Under the pieces are notes generated by a model that saw nothing but the letters and a program-made list of their open reading frames with translations, did not search any database and was not told the origin of the DNA. A stretch of DNA of 64,000 nucleotides from an uncultured Flavobacteriales bacterium (GTDB lineage Bacteria; Bacteroidota; Bacteroidia; Flavobacteriales; BACL11), in contig CALSUJ010000001.1 of assembly GCA_943789505.1 (NCBI GenBank), positions 248,001 to 312,000 on the forward strand. The letters are read 5' to 3'. The position numbers and the translations under genes were made by a program. Below are positions 21,009 through 31,400 of this stretch, piece by piece (the stretch's first letter is position 1; each line of letters begins with the position of its first letter).

Positions 21009-22289
21009 TTAAGTCTTCAATTTTTTCTTCTTGGCTGCAGGAAAAAGAATGTTATTTAGGATAAGACGATAGCCTGGTGAATTAGGATGTAGGGACAGGT
21101 CAGTCTTTGGATCACCCACTTTGTGCTGATAATCTTCAGGGTCATGACCCCCGTAAAAAGTCCAAGTACCATTTCCTAATTTTCCATGAATATAACGCGC
21201 CTCATTGCTTGCTTTTGTTTCACCCATTATTAGTACATTCGTCTTTATGTGTTGGTTTTTAAATGCTGTAGTTTGTCCCATAAAACCTTTAATTACTTGC
21301 ATATGATTTTGACATAACATAGTGGGTATTGGATCCCACTTCGCAGAGAAATCAAAAAGAGTAAAAAAATCAATTTTTGGATTTACTCTTCTAGTTTGTG
21401 TGGCATCAATAGAAGAAAACTCATATTGATTAGGGTTTTTTACTAATGTGAAATCCTTAAAAGCTAATGTCTTACTATAATCTAGTTTTTCTTCAGCAGA
21501 AGGGTCAGCAGCATCACCATCGAACATATGTTGACACATATCATTTCCTTCATTAGCTAGGGCAATGTCGTAACTATCGGTTGCGCTACACATGGCAAAT
21601 AGAAATCCGCCAGCCGTTACGAACTCTTTTATTTTTTTTGCGACTGCTAATTTCTCTTCAGAAACTTTATTGTATCCTAGTTTTTTGGCTAGTTTTTCAT
21701 AAGCAATTTTCTGCTCTTTATACCAGGTAGCATTTTTAAAACTGGCATAAAACTTTCCATATTGTCCTGTAAAGTCCTCATGGTGTAGATGTAGCCAGTC
21801 GTAAAGTGGCAACAAATTTGCTAAAACTTCTTCATCATAAATTACTTCATACGGAATTTCAGCATATGTAAGTGCCAAGGTTACGGCATCATCCCATGGT
21901 TGTTTGTTATTAGGGGAATATATAGCAATTTTAGGAACTTTTTCCAAGCGGACAACATCTTGATTTACCTCAGGGCTAGCAATGGATTGTAGTATTTGGG
22001 TGGACTGTACATCTGCAATTAAATGATAAGAAACGCCTCTTATATTGCATTCGTTTTCAATATCAGCATGTTGTTTTATCATAAAGCTACCACCTTGGTA
22101 ATTAAGTAGCCAATCTACCTTCACATCTCTTTCAATGGCATAAAAAGCAATTCCATATGCTTTTAGGTGATTGCTTTGACTTTTATCCATAGGAATAAAA
22201 ATGTAAGCCGCTTTTGCAGAAAAAATAATACTGCAGCATAGTAAGAATAAACTTATTTTTTTAAAAGGATTAGAAAGGAGCATCCTCAT
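21009..22289 (-). CDS. Secreted Bacteroidota protein of the family usually labelled asparagine synthetase B
   Basis: A 426-residue protein with a cleavable signal (core FLLCCSIIFSAKAA). I recognise the pattern YIFIPMDKSQSNHLKAYGIA and LLNYQGGSFM from flavobacterial proteins that databases label asparagine synthetase B. The sequence shows no N-terminal Cys nucleophile after processing and no ATP-pyrophosphatase SGGxDS motif, so that label is probably wrong. The central region has VPKIAIYSPN and FVTAGGFLFAMCSATDSYDIAL, which resembles glutamine-amidotransferase-like or ThuA-like folds (tentative). The start overlaps the dnaB 3' end; an alternative Met lies two codons in. The true function is unknown. 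Confidence 0.75.
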   Translation of the reverse strand: MRMLLSNPFKKISLFLLCCSIIFSAKAAYIFIPMDKSQSNHLKAYGIAFYAIERDVKVDWLLNYQGGSFMIKQHADIENECNIRGVSYHLIADVQSTQILQSIASPEVNQDVVRLEKVPKIAIYSPNNKQPWDDAVTLALTYAEIPYEVIYDEEVLANLLPLYDWLHLHHEDFTGQYGKFYASFKNATWYKEQKIAYEKLAKKLGYNKVSEEKLAVAKKIKEFVTAGGFLFAMCSATDSYDIALANEGNDMCQHMFDGDAADPSAEEKLDYSKTLAFKDFTLVKNPNQYEFSSIDATQTRRVNPKIDFFTLFDFSAKWDPIPTMLCQNHMQVIKGFMGQTTAFKNQHIKTNVLIMGETKASNEARYIHGKLGNGTWTFYGGHDPEDYQHKVGDPKTDLSLHPNSPGYRLILNNILFPAAKKKKLKT

Positions 22290-23754
22290 TATCCTTATTC
22301 ATGCTCGATGACATGGATATCATTGAAGAATTATCACCCTCATCATCAAATTCACTACCATCAAAATAATCAAGATCAGAGAATTTTGCAAAATCACCAG
22401 TAAATTTCAAGCGTACATTAGCTAAAGAACCATTTCTGTGTTTTGCAATAATTATCTCTCCTTGTCCTCTGGAATCATCTCCATTGTCCCATTCATAAAT
22501 TTTATAGTATTCAGGACGGTAAATAAAAGTTACAATATCGGCATCTTGCTCAATTGCTCCTGATTCCCTAAGGTCAGAAAGCATAGGTCGTTTACTTCCA
22601 ACTCCGGTACGGCTTTCCACCCCTCTATTTACTTGGGATAGGGCTACAACAGGAATTTTTAACTCCTTGGCAATTCCTTTAAGTGAACGAGAAATTGTAG
22701 AAATTTCCTGCTCTCTATTTCCTGCATTACCTCCAGCACTCATTAGTTGTAGGTAGTCAATCATTATAATTCCTACTCCATTATTTTTTACTAACCTTCT
22801 TGCTTTTGCTCTTAGTTCAAAAACAGTAAGTCCAGGTGTGTCATCAATATAGATTGGTGCTTCTGATAAGTGTTTTATTTTTTCGTGTAACTGTACCATT
22901 TCATGGTCAGCCAAATCACCTCTACGCAATTTACTTGCTCCTAATTCTGCTTCACTTGCTATCAAACGATTTACCAATTGTTCAGCTGACATCTCCAAAG
23001 AAAAGAATCCGATAGGAGTATTATGATCAACTGCAACATTTCTTGCCATAGTTAGAGCAAAGGCTGTTTTACCCATACCAGGCCTAGCAGCAACAATTAT
23101 TAAATCAGACTTTTGCCAACCTGAAGTAATTCTATCTAAGTTTGAGAATCCCGAAGGTACTCCACTTAAACCATCTTCTTTGTTTCTTAAGATTTCAATA
23201 CTTTCAAGTGCTCCTTTAATCAAGGTACTCATTTTGTCATAACTTTTCCTAAGGGTACCTTCTGTTACAGTAAATAATTTTTCCTCAGCAGTATTTAATA
23301 AATCAAAAATATCTACAGAATCATTAAAAGCATCACCAATAATATTATTAGAGATACTAATAAGTGAACGCTTAATAAACTTTTCGGCAATAATACGTGC
23401 ATGAAACTCAGTATTAGAAGAGGAAGCTACATTATTTGTTAACTCTGAAATATAGGCTAGACCACCTATAAATTCCAATTCTTCCATGCGTTTTAATTCT
23501 TCTGATACGGTAAGAATGTCAACAGGTTGTGTGTGGTTAAATAGGTTTACAATAGCCTCAAATATTCTTTGATGTTCGGCTTTATAAAAATACTCGGCTT
23601 GAAGTGAATCAATCGCATCCGATAAGGATTCGTTGTCAATCATTAAAGCCCCTAAAACAGCTTGCTCTAATTCAATTGCTTGAGGTTGTAGCTTTCCATC
23701 AATCTTTGCAGTTGTGGTTGCTTTTAATGTTCTTTGTCCTACTTTTTTCGCCAT
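22270..23754 (-). CDS. dnaB: Replicative DNA helicase DnaB
   Basis: A 494-residue hexameric 5'-3' helicase at the replication fork. The N-terminal DnaG-interacting domain includes PQAIELEQAVLGALMID. The RecA-like C-terminal domain has Walker A AARPGMGKTAFAL (about residue 223), SLEMSAEQLVNRLIA and Walker B GIIMIDYLQLM, followed by LSDLRESGAIEQDADIV. No intein is present. The acidic Ser/Met-rich tail (DDEGDNSSMISMSSSMN) looks disordered. It follows accA by 4 bases in the same direction. Confidence 0.97.
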   Translation of the reverse strand: MAKKVGQRTLKATTTAKIDGKLQPQAIELEQAVLGALMIDNESLSDAIDSLQAEYFYKAEHQRIFEAIVNLFNHTQPVDILTVSEELKRMEELEFIGGLAYISELTNNVASSSNTEFHARIIAEKFIKRSLISISNNIIGDAFNDSVDIFDLLNTAEEKLFTVTEGTLRKSYDKMSTLIKGALESIEILRNKEDGLSGVPSGFSNLDRITSGWQKSDLIIVAARPGMGKTAFALTMARNVAVDHNTPIGFFSLEMSAEQLVNRLIASEAELGASKLRRGDLADHEMVQLHEKIKHLSEAPIYIDDTPGLTVFELRAKARRLVKNNGVGIIMIDYLQLMSAGGNAGNREQEISTISRSLKGIAKELKIPVVALSQVNRGVESRTGVGSKRPMLSDLRESGAIEQDADIVTFIYRPEYYKIYEWDNGDDSRGQGEIIIAKHRNGSLANVRLKFTGDFAKFSDLDYFDGSEFDDEGDNSSMISMSSSMNKDNEDAPF

Positions 23755-23758
23755 CTAA

Positions 23759-24712
23759 TTATTCGTTTACTACTCCCATATTGGAGAATTTTTCCATTCG
23801 TTTATGCACTAAAGTATCCTTTTCAATATCAACAAATTCTTTAAGTGCTTTACTAATTGATTTCTTAACTATTTTAAAGGTTTCTTCAGGAAAAGTATGT
23901 GCTCCTCCTAAAGGTTCTTTAATAATTTCGTCAACCAAACCAATTCCTTTCATGTTAGTTGCAGTTAGTTTTAAAGCATCAGCCGCAGTTTCCTTATGAT
24001 CCCAATTCCCCCAAAGGATAGTAGAACAGTTCTCAGGAGAAATAACTGAATACCAAGCGTTATTTAACATGAGTATCTTGTCCCCAACCCCTATTCCTAA
24101 AGCACCCCCTGAAGCTCCTTCACCAATGATAACAACAATAATTGGGACTTCTAATTTTGTCATTTCAAGAATGTTACGAGCAATAGCTTCTCCTTGTCCT
24201 CTTTCTTCAGCTTCCAATCCAGGAAAAGCGCCAGGAGTGTCTATTAAACAAACAACAGGTTTGCCAAATTTTTCGGCCATTTTCATAAGTCTTAATGCTT
24301 TTCGGTATCCCTCAGGATTTGCCATTCCAAAGTTACGGAATTGCCTTTGTTTGGTATTTCTTCCTTTTTGTTGTCCAATAAACATTACAGATTGCTTGCC
24401 AATTGTACCCCAGCCACCAACCATAGCTTTGTCATCTTTTATTCCTCTATCTCCATGTAATTCTATGAAATCACCACCCGAAAGTGCATCAATATAATCC
24501 AAAGTATAAGGTCTTTGAGGGTGTCGTGATAATTGTACTTTTTCCCATGAAGTTAAACTTCCATAGATTTCTTTTCTAGTACTTTCAATTTTTGACTCAA
24601 TATCACCAACTGTTTTACTAACATCAACAGAACCATCAGTACCTAGTTCTTTAGCTTTTTCAAGCTTAATAATCAGTTCTTCAATTGGTTTTTCAAACGC
24701 TAAATAATCCAT
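23759..24712 (-). CDS. accA: Acetyl-CoA carboxylase carboxyltransferase subunit alpha
   Basis: A 317-residue subunit that transfers the carboxyl group from biotin to acetyl-CoA in the first step of fatty acid synthesis. The start [14 protein letters not shown] gives the normal family length; an upstream ATG adds 9 residues outside the family. Conserved segments are [57 protein letters not shown] and [15 protein letters not shown]. It is first in a unit with dnaB. Confidence 0.97.
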   Translation of the reverse strand: MDYLAFEKPIEELIIKLEKAKELGTDGSVDVSKTVGDIESKIESTRKEIYGSLTSWEKVQLSRHPQRPYTLDYIDALSGGDFIELHGDRGIKDDKAMVGGWGTIGKQSVMFIGQQKGRNTKQRQFRNFGMANPEGYRKALRLMKMAEKFGKPVVCLIDTPGAFPGLEAEERGQGEAIARNILEMTKLEVPIIVVIIGEGASGGALGIGVGDKILMLNNAWYSVISPENCSTILWGNWDHKETAADALKLTATNMKGIGLVDEIIKEPLGGAHTFPEETFKIVKKSISKALKEFVDIEKDTLVHKRMEKFSNMGVVNE

Positions 24713-24736
24713 AGTAGTTTTATTTAAAAAGGAGAA

Positions 24737-24744
24737 CAAAGTTA
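24737..24744 (-). promoter_or_regulatory. Candidate -7 box for the accA-dnaB unit
   Basis: Read on the minus strand this is TAACTTTG, an exact TAnnTTTG match, 24 bases upstream of the accA ATG. No TTG is found at the expected -33 spacing, so support is partial. Confidence 0.4.
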
Positions 24745-24784
24745 AATAAAATGATTTGTGGAGGCCTATAAATTTTGAGTTGAT

Positions 24785-24792
24785 TATTTTTG
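24785..24792 (+). promoter_or_regulatory. Candidate -7 box for ispE
   Basis: TATTTTTG matches TAnnTTTG and lies 22 bases before the ispE ATG. The nearest upstream TTG is 26 bases away, slightly beyond the usual spacing. Confidence 0.35.
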
Positions 24793-24814
24793 TTGTTGAA
24801 AACTAAGAGTTATC

Positions 24815-25564
24815 ATGATAGTATATCCTAATGCTAAAATAAATATTGGCCTAAATGTGCTTGAAAAACAAGCTGATGGCTATCATAAATTGTCTTCTGT
24901 TTTTTATCCCGTAAATGAGTTATACGATATATTGGAAATCCTCCCTGCTAAGCATTTCTCTTTTTCTAGTTCTGGAATAGCAATTCCCGGAAATAGTAAT
25001 ATTTGTGTTAAAGCCTTTGAATTGTTAAAAGCAGATTTTGAAATTGAAAATGTAATAATGCATTTAAACAAGCAAATTCCTATTGGGGCTGGTTTAGGTG
25101 GTGGTTCGGCTGATGGAGCTTTTGCGTTAAAAGCTCTAAATGAAATTTTTAAGCTTGAATTAAGCATAATTGAATTAGAAGACTACGCATTGCAATTAGG
25201 AGCTGATTGTCCTTTTTTTATTGAAAATTCTCCAAAATATATAACGGGAATAGGCGAAAAAATGAGGAATATTAATTTAGACTTATCCTCTTACAAATTG
25301 AAATTTATTTATCCTGAACTGCATATTTCTACTGCTGAGGCTTATGGGGGTATTATTCCAAGTCAACCTAAAACAAACCTGTTGGATTTAATAAATCAAC
25401 CTATTGAAAATTGGAAAAAATCAGTAAAAAATGATTTTGAAGTTGCTGCTTTTGCCAAATACCCAGAACTAGCAAAGATGAAAGAACAATTATATGCTGA
25501 TGGGGCTATTTATGCAAGTATGACTGGAAGTGGGAGTGTGATTTATGGGGTTTTTGTTAGTTGA
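24815..25564 (+). CDS. ispE: 4-diphosphocytidyl-2-C-methyl-D-erythritol kinase
   Basis: A 249-residue GHMP kinase that phosphorylates CDP-ME in the non-mevalonate (MEP) isoprenoid pathway. The N-terminal motif is YPNAKINIGLNVLEKQADGYH. The ATP-binding glycine-rich motif is PIGAGLGGGSADGAFAL (about residues 90-106). The C-terminal GHMP motif is ASMTGSGSVIYGVF. It is slightly shorter than E. coli IspE, as usual in this phylum. It is divergent from accA and convergent with rho. Confidence 0.96.
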   Translation: MIVYPNAKINIGLNVLEKQADGYHKLSSVFYPVNELYDILEILPAKHFSFSSSGIAIPGNSNICVKAFELLKADFEIENVIMHLNKQIPIGAGLGGGSADGAFALKALNEIFKLELSIIELEDYALQLGADCPFFIENSPKYITGIGEKMRNINLDLSSYKLKFIYPELHISTAEAYGGIIPSQPKTNLLDLINQPIENWKKSVKNDFEVAAFAKYPELAKMKEQLYADGAIYASMTGSGSVIYGVFVS

Positions 25565-25608
25565 TTTATTTAAGGTAATAGAGGCTAATTTAATTTGGTA
25601 AATACAAA

Positions 25609-25635
25609 AAATCCCCACCAAATTGGTAGGGATTT
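25609..25635. terminator. Bidirectional hairpin between ispE and rho
   Basis: AAATCCCCACCA, a 3-base loop AAT, then TGGTAGGGATTT forms a 12-bp stem with a single mismatch. It sits between two convergent genes and has A/T-rich flanks on both sides, so it can end transcription from both. Confidence 0.65.
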
Positions 25636-25666
25636 ATTAGTACATTATTTATTTTTCAATTAGTAA

Positions 25667-27343
25667 TTACCCATTCATCGTTACCAAAAACTCAGTATTA
25701 TCTTTTGTTTTCTGTAATCTATCTTTCATGAATTCAATTGCTTCAATAGGGTTCATATCTGCTAAGTAATTTCTAAGCACCCAAATTCTTTGTATGTGTT
25801 CCTTATCTAATAATAAATCTTCACGTCTAGTAGAAGAAGAAACTAAATCAACAGCAGGATAAATTCTTCTATTGGCAATTTTTCTATCTAATTGCAGTTC
25901 CATATTACCAGTACCTTTAAATTCTTCAAATATTACTTCATCCATTTTACTTCCTGTTTCCGTAAGAGCAGTTGCTAAAATAGTTAAGGAACCTCCTTTT
26001 TCAATTTTACGAGCTGCACCAAAGAAACGCTTTGGTTTGTGAAGAGCATTTGCATCTACACCACCACTCAATATTTTACCTGAAGCAGGTTGTACTGTAT
26101 TATATGCTCTTGCCAAACGCGTAATTGAATCTAAAAGGATAACTACATCATGTCCGCATTCAACCATTCTTTTTGCCTTCTCTAATACAATATCAGCTAC
26201 CTTTACGTGTCTACTTGCTGGCTCATCAAATGTAGAGGCAATTACTTCAGCATTTACGCTTCTTTCCATGTCCGTAACTTCTTCAGGGCGCTCATCAATC
26301 AATAATATAATCATATAAACTTCAGGATGATTATCAGCAATTGCATTTGCAATATCTTTTAATAATACCGTTTTACCTGTTTTTGGTTGAGCTACAATCA
26401 ACCCTCTTTGTCCTTTTCCTATTGGTGTAAATATGTCCAACATTCTTATGGAAACATTGTTGTGTCCCTTTCCTAAAAGATTGAACTTTTCATAAGGAAA
26501 AAGCGGAGTTAAATGGTGGAAAGGAATTCTGTCTCTAACAATACCTGGGTCGCGCCCATTAATGCTTTCAACTTGTATTAAAGGAAAATATTTTTCACCA
26601 GTTTTTGGTGGGCGAACTGTTCCTTTAATTGTGTCACCCGTTTTTAAACCAAATAATTTAATTTGTGAATGCGAAACATAGACATCATCAGGTGATGACA
26701 AATAATGATAATCGCTTGATCGCATAAAACCATATCCATCAGGCATAATTTCAATTACTCCTTCCGTATTAATTATACCGTCAAAGTTATAATCGTATTT
26801 TGATGGGGGAGTATTGCTGTTTGCTTGGTTTTTATTGTTGTTATGTTTTGGTTTTGGATGTGAATTTCCTTGCTCATTCTCCTTTTTTGGATGATTGTGT
26901 ACAGGTTTTTTTTGTGCATTTTGATCCTCATTATTTTTTTGATGGTTGTGAACAGGCTTTTTAGGTCCGTTTTGCCCATCATCTTTCTTTTTATGATTAT
27001 GAACCGGCTTTTTATGAGTATTTTTCTGTTCAATTACTTTAGAAATGGGTTGAGGTTTTTTTGTTTCAATAGCTTGTTTGTCGTTTGGCTGAGAAACTTT
27101 AGTTTTTAGCTCAGTATGTTCAGTTTTCTTAGGTCCTTTTTTTTCTGGCGTATTTGTTCTCGTTCTTTGTTTTTTCTCAAATACTGTTACAGGTTGTAGT
27201 TGTGCGTTTTCTGCCTGATGATCTAAAATGGCATAAGCCAATTCTTCTTTCTTTAATTTCTCAAATTTTTTGAGCTTTAATTCTGTTGCAATTGCTTTTA
27301 AATCAGCAACTTTTTTTGCGTTTAATTCTTCTAATTTGTACAT
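25667..27343 (-). CDS. rho: Transcription termination factor Rho with disordered repeat insertion
   Basis: A 558-residue RNA-dependent hexameric ATPase, longer than the 419-residue E. coli protein. An N-terminal SAP-like helical domain (about 1-50) is followed by a roughly 140-residue polar insertion with repeats of the type KKPVHNHxKK (coded at about 26870-27030). Next come the RNA-binding cold-shock-like domain (about 190-270), Walker [14 protein letters not shown] (about 320) and Walker [37 protein letters not shown] and [21 protein letters not shown] are also present. The insertion is rich in Lys, Asn, His and Pro and probably disordered, as in other Bacteroidota Rho proteins. Confidence 0.97.
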   Translation of the reverse strand: MYKLEELNAKKVADLKAIATELKLKKFEKLKKEELAYAILDHQAENAQLQPVTVFEKKQRTRTNTPEKKGPKKTEHTELKTKVSQPNDKQAIETKKPQPISKVIEQKNTHKKPVHNHKKKDDGQNGPKKPVHNHQKNNEDQNAQKKPVHNHPKKENEQGNSHPKPKHNNNKNQANSNTPPSKYDYNFDGIINTEGVIEIMPDGYGFMRSSDYHYLSSPDDVYVSHSQIKLFGLKTGDTIKGTVRPPKTGEKYFPLIQVESINGRDPGIVRDRIPFHHLTPLFPYEKFNLLGKGHNNVSIRMLDIFTPIGKGQRGLIVAQPKTGKTVLLKDIANAIADNHPEVYMIILLIDERPEEVTDMERSVNAEVIASTFDEPASRHVKVADIVLEKAKRMVECGHDVVILLDSITRLARAYNTVQPASGKILSGGVDANALHKPKRFFGAARKIEKGGSLTILATALTETGSKMDEVIFEEFKGTGNMELQLDRKIANRRIYPAVDLVSSSTRREDLLLDKEHIQRIWVLRNYLADMNPIEAIEFMKDRLQKTKDNTEFLVTMNG

Positions 27344-27456
27344 AAATATTTTTTAATATAATAATCTTTAAATCGGTTGTAGCTGTAGATTTTAAAGATG
27401 TGTTTTAAGGGGGTCTTTCTTAGATAAGTTATGCAATGATACAATTTTTTTAAGAA

Positions 27457-27488
27457 TTGCACAAATTCTACAATTTTAATTAGTTTTG
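27457..27488 (+). promoter_or_regulatory. Promoter of the DUF4293 gene
   Basis: TTG at 27457-27459, a 21-base spacer, then TAGTTTTG at 27481-27488. This matches the Bacteroidota -33/-7 pattern. The ATG is 18 bases after the -7 box. Confidence 0.65.
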
Positions 27489-27506
27489 TAGAAATTATTT
27501 ACAACT

Positions 27507-27899
27507 ATGATTCAAAGAGTCCAATCCCTTTTCTTTTTCTTTTCAGCTATTTGTTCAATTACTATTGTGTATACATTCCCTGTGTTACAAAATGAAACGA
27601 CAATCTACTTATTAAAGGAGAATTTTGCTGATGCACGCTTGTTTGTATTCTTGTCAGCTGCTTTATCCCTTTTTGCGATATTTCAGTTCAAAAAAAGAAA
27701 AGTACAACAACTAATTGCTTCTATTGCTCGGTTAATGATAACCATAGCTTTTTTCTTAATCGTATTTTTGCACAGAAACGAAGAGATGTTTGGTATTGGG
27801 ATTGTACTCTTAATTGTACCGTTTATATCTTTAATTGCTGCTAATTTTTTTATTAAGAAAGATGAAAAATTGGTGAAATCAGCAGACAGAATTCGTTAA
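27507..27899 (+). CDS. DUF4293 family integral membrane protein
   Basis: A 130-residue protein that begins MIQRVQSLFFFFSAICS, the typical start of the DUF4293 family of Bacteroidota. Four hydrophobic segments are visible at about 7-25, 43-60, 68-90 and 95-113, so it is a small inner-membrane protein. In flavobacteria it is often next to rho, as here (divergent). The function is unknown. Confidence 0.85.
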   Translation: MIQRVQSLFFFFSAICSITIVYTFPVLQNETTIYLLKENFADARLFVFLSAALSLFAIFQFKKRKVQQLIASIARLMITIAFFLIVFLHRNEEMFGIGIVLLIVPFISLIAANFFIKKDEKLVKSADRIR

Positions 27900-27902
27900 A
27901 AT

Positions 27903-28409
27903 TTAGAGTCGTATTTTACTTCTAGGAAACTCAACTACTCGTAAATCTTTTATTTCCTTTCCATCTATACTAAAGCAAAGTATCGTTTTTACTGTATGAA
28001 TTCCAAAATTACCTATTGCTCCAGGGTTCATATGCAGTAACTTGTGTTTTTTATCGTATATTACTTTCAAGATATGTGAATGTCCACAAATAAATAAATC
28101 AGGATTAGCTTGTTCAATTAGTGGGAGTATTTTTTTATCATATCTACCTGGGTAACCACCAATATGGGTTATCATTACATTTACTTTTTCACATTTAAAA
28201 TATAGGTTTCTCTTAAATTCTGTTCGAATAGTGTTATCATCAATATTACCATACACAACTCGAATTGGGGCAAAGGTTTTTAAGGTGTCTGTAACGGAAA
28301 GTGAACCAATATCTCCAGCGTGCCATATTTCATTAGCTTTCTTAAAATGTGGAAAAAACCGCTCATCCAATGTATGGTGAGTGTCAGAAAGTAGAACTAT
28401 ATTTTTCAT
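27903..28409 (-). CDS. Metallophosphoesterase, YfcE/MJ0936 family
   Basis: A 168-residue calcineurin-like phosphodiesterase. The metal-binding motifs are in order: LSDTHHTLDE (D-x-H), EIWHAGDIG (GD), VYGNIDD (GN), MITHIGG and FICGHSHILK (GHxH type). The family hydrolyses phosphodiesters in vitro; the natural substrate is unknown. It lies directly after (stop-to-start, no gap) the giant surface protein gene and is convergent with the DUF4293 gene. Confidence 0.93.
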   Translation of the reverse strand: MKNIVLLSDTHHTLDERFFPHFKKANEIWHAGDIGSLSVTDTLKTFAPIRVVYGNIDDNTIRTEFKRNLYFKCEKVNVMITHIGGYPGRYDKKILPLIEQANPDLFICGHSHILKVIYDKKHKLLHMNPGAIGNFGIHTVKTILCFSIDGKEIKDLRVVEFPRSKIRL

Positions 28410-31400
28410 TTATTTTATAAGAGTAACAATACCTGTATAGATAAAGGCTTTATCTTTAAAATCACTAACTAATATTGTATAAGAATAAGTACCATTTTGT
28501 ACTATATTGTTATTTAGTTTTCCATCCCATTCACCATTTTTTTCTTCAAAAATAATTTCTCCCCATCTATTAAAGATAGTCATTAAGTATTCTTTTTGAC
28601 CAATAATTTCTACTTTAAAACTATCATTATCACCATCATTATTGGGTGTAAATGCTGAGGGGATAAAGATTTGATATACTGGGTTAATAATAAGCTTTGC
28701 CTTGGCCGTATCACTACAGTTAAATTGATTTCTTACTGCATAGGTTACATTATAAGTGCCCGTATCAGCATACGTGTGCCAGAATTCTAATTCATCTGTA
28801 AGAGCTGTTCCATCTCCTAAAATCCATTTTGTATTTACTATATTTTCACTTTCATTTACAAATAAAATAGTAGGGTTGTCAATATCAGCAGGTTGAGGGC
28901 TGAATGAAAAGTCAGCAATAGGATTAGGGTTGATATTGATTATTTTTTCAATTGAATTGCTGCAATTAGTAATAATATTAGTGTATTCATATCGAATAGT
29001 GTAAGCTCCATTTTCTAAATTTTCAACATCAAAGAAGTTTGTATTTTGACCATCAATGAAATAATCTCCTCCTTCTGGTGTTCCCTCATTTAGAGTAAAG
29101 GAAGGAGTACCTACGCAAATGTCATCTTGGTTAATTTCTAGAATGGGTAATTCATTTACAATTATATCTAAAGGTTGATTTATATCACTTGTACATCCAT
29201 TATTATCTGTAACTGAAATTAATTGTATTTGATTACTAAAATTAGGGATAATATAAAAAGGTATTCCCTCTGGAATTAAAACACCGGATGAATCAATAAT
29301 AAATGATTTTTGGATTGAGTCATAAAACTGTACTGTGTAATAGTTGTAAGTAGGATTTGTAAGTTCTATTAAAATAGAAATAGAATCATTGCGGCATATT
29401 TCATTATTAGCTTGAAAGCTAGCTATAAGTTTATCGGGTTCACTAACGCTAACAGTACTATCTAGTGTACATCCAATAGAATCCGTAATTGTAAAGCTGT
29501 AATTTCCAGCTGTAAGTGAATTGATATTTTGAGTAGTAGCTGCATTATCCCAACTAAAAGTTAATGGACTAATTCCTCCACTAGGATATAAATTAATTGC
29601 TCCATTATTCATTCCAAAGCAATCAACATCTGTAATGTTAATATTTGTTGTTATCTCAAAACCTCCAGAGATTATTATTAAATTAAGCGTAACAATACTG
29701 TCACAGCCATTAATGGTATTTAATGTTCGTATGTATGTACCACTTATAGTGTAGCTAATGCCATCCCAGTTATAGCTATCACATTCCGATACTGAGAAGC
29801 TAGAAGATGTACTGTTTGAGATAGTTAAATTAAGGTTTGCAATACTATCACACCCTTTCGAATTTATAAGATTAAAATTGTAATCTCCCGAGGTGTTAAA
29901 GGTAATTCCATTCCAAGAGTATGAATCACAATTAGATATTGTATCATAACTAGCTGTTGTATTATTAATAGTAAGAATTAGAGAGTCTATATGAGTACAT
30001 CCATTTGCATTAAAACTAGATTGGATATAAGTACCACTATTTATATAAACAGTATTTGTAATAGGCCATAAATAGGATGTACATTCAGTTTCTGTAATTG
30101 TTTGATAAGAGGTGTCAGAAATAGAAAGGTTTAATGTTGCTATACTATCACATCCAAAAATATTATACAATGTATCTGTATATATTCCTGAGTTACTATA
30201 GGTGTTTCCATTCCAGTTGTAAAAGAAACAGGCATTAATACTTCCTGATCCAGCATTAGGGCTATTAATAGTAAGATTTAAAGTATCAGTTTGTATGCAT
30301 CCTACAGTATTAATACTTGTGTAAGTATAAATACCTGAATTTGTATAGGTTTGATTGTTTAAAGGCCATTGATATGAGATACAGTTGTTGTCAGATAAAA
30401 ATGAAGAAGTACTATTGTTTATTGTTATATTTAATGAGATTAAACTATCGCATCCATATGTATTAGTTGTTAAAAATGTTGCCGTATTATTTGAAGTTGT
30501 ATAAGTGTTACCATCTATCCACTGGTATGTATCACAGGCTACTTGCAAATCAATACTAGAGTTACTATAATTAATATTTAATATTAAAGAGTCAACATTT
30601 GGGCAGCCATATGCATTAGTAGATAATATAGTGTCAATTGTTGATGAAAAGTAAGTTTGACCATTAGCTATCCAAATGAATGAATCACATTCGTTTATAA
30701 GTGTTAATGTGCTTGATGTATCAGAAATTGTCAGATTTAGTGTTGCAATACTATCACAACCAAAACTTGTTGTTAATGTATCAGTATAAATTCCAGAGAT
30801 TAAATAATTGTTACTATTCCAAATATAAGAGTCACAAGCAAATAGTGTATCTGTAGATATTTCAGAGTTATTAATATTTAATATTAAAGAATCAATATGG
30901 GTGCAACCAACACTATTAGTTGATATTTGAGTGTAAATTCCAGAGTTGGTATAAGTTTGATTGGTTATACCCCAGAGATAATAATCACATGATGTATTAC
31001 TTAAAACAGAGCTTGAACTATAATTTATAGTAAGGTTTAAAGAGGCTATACTATCACAATTAGCACTATTTGTAAAAAGGCTATCATATAATCCTGAAGT
31101 TGTATAATTAATTCCATTCCAAAGATAAGAATCACATTCGTTTATAGTTGTATTTGATAAGGAGCTATTTGTAATGATTAAGTTTAATGTAGCAATACTA
31201 TCACAGTTATTTTGATTTATCAGGGTATCTGTTTGGATAATACTAGAAGTATAAGTAGTTCCATTCCAACTATAAGAGTCACAAGTAGTGATAGGAGTAA
31301 TAGATGTTGATGGGTTAGGATTAATTAAGGTTACATTTCCAGTATAAGAGCAATTACTTGAATCTGTAATTGTATAAGAGTAATTGCCTGCACTGAGTAC

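Noticed and set aside
29680-31320. CRISPR-like direct repeats
   Set aside because: The units are coding, 130-150 bases long, diverged at DNA level and continuous in one open frame; there are no short identical repeats with unique spacers.
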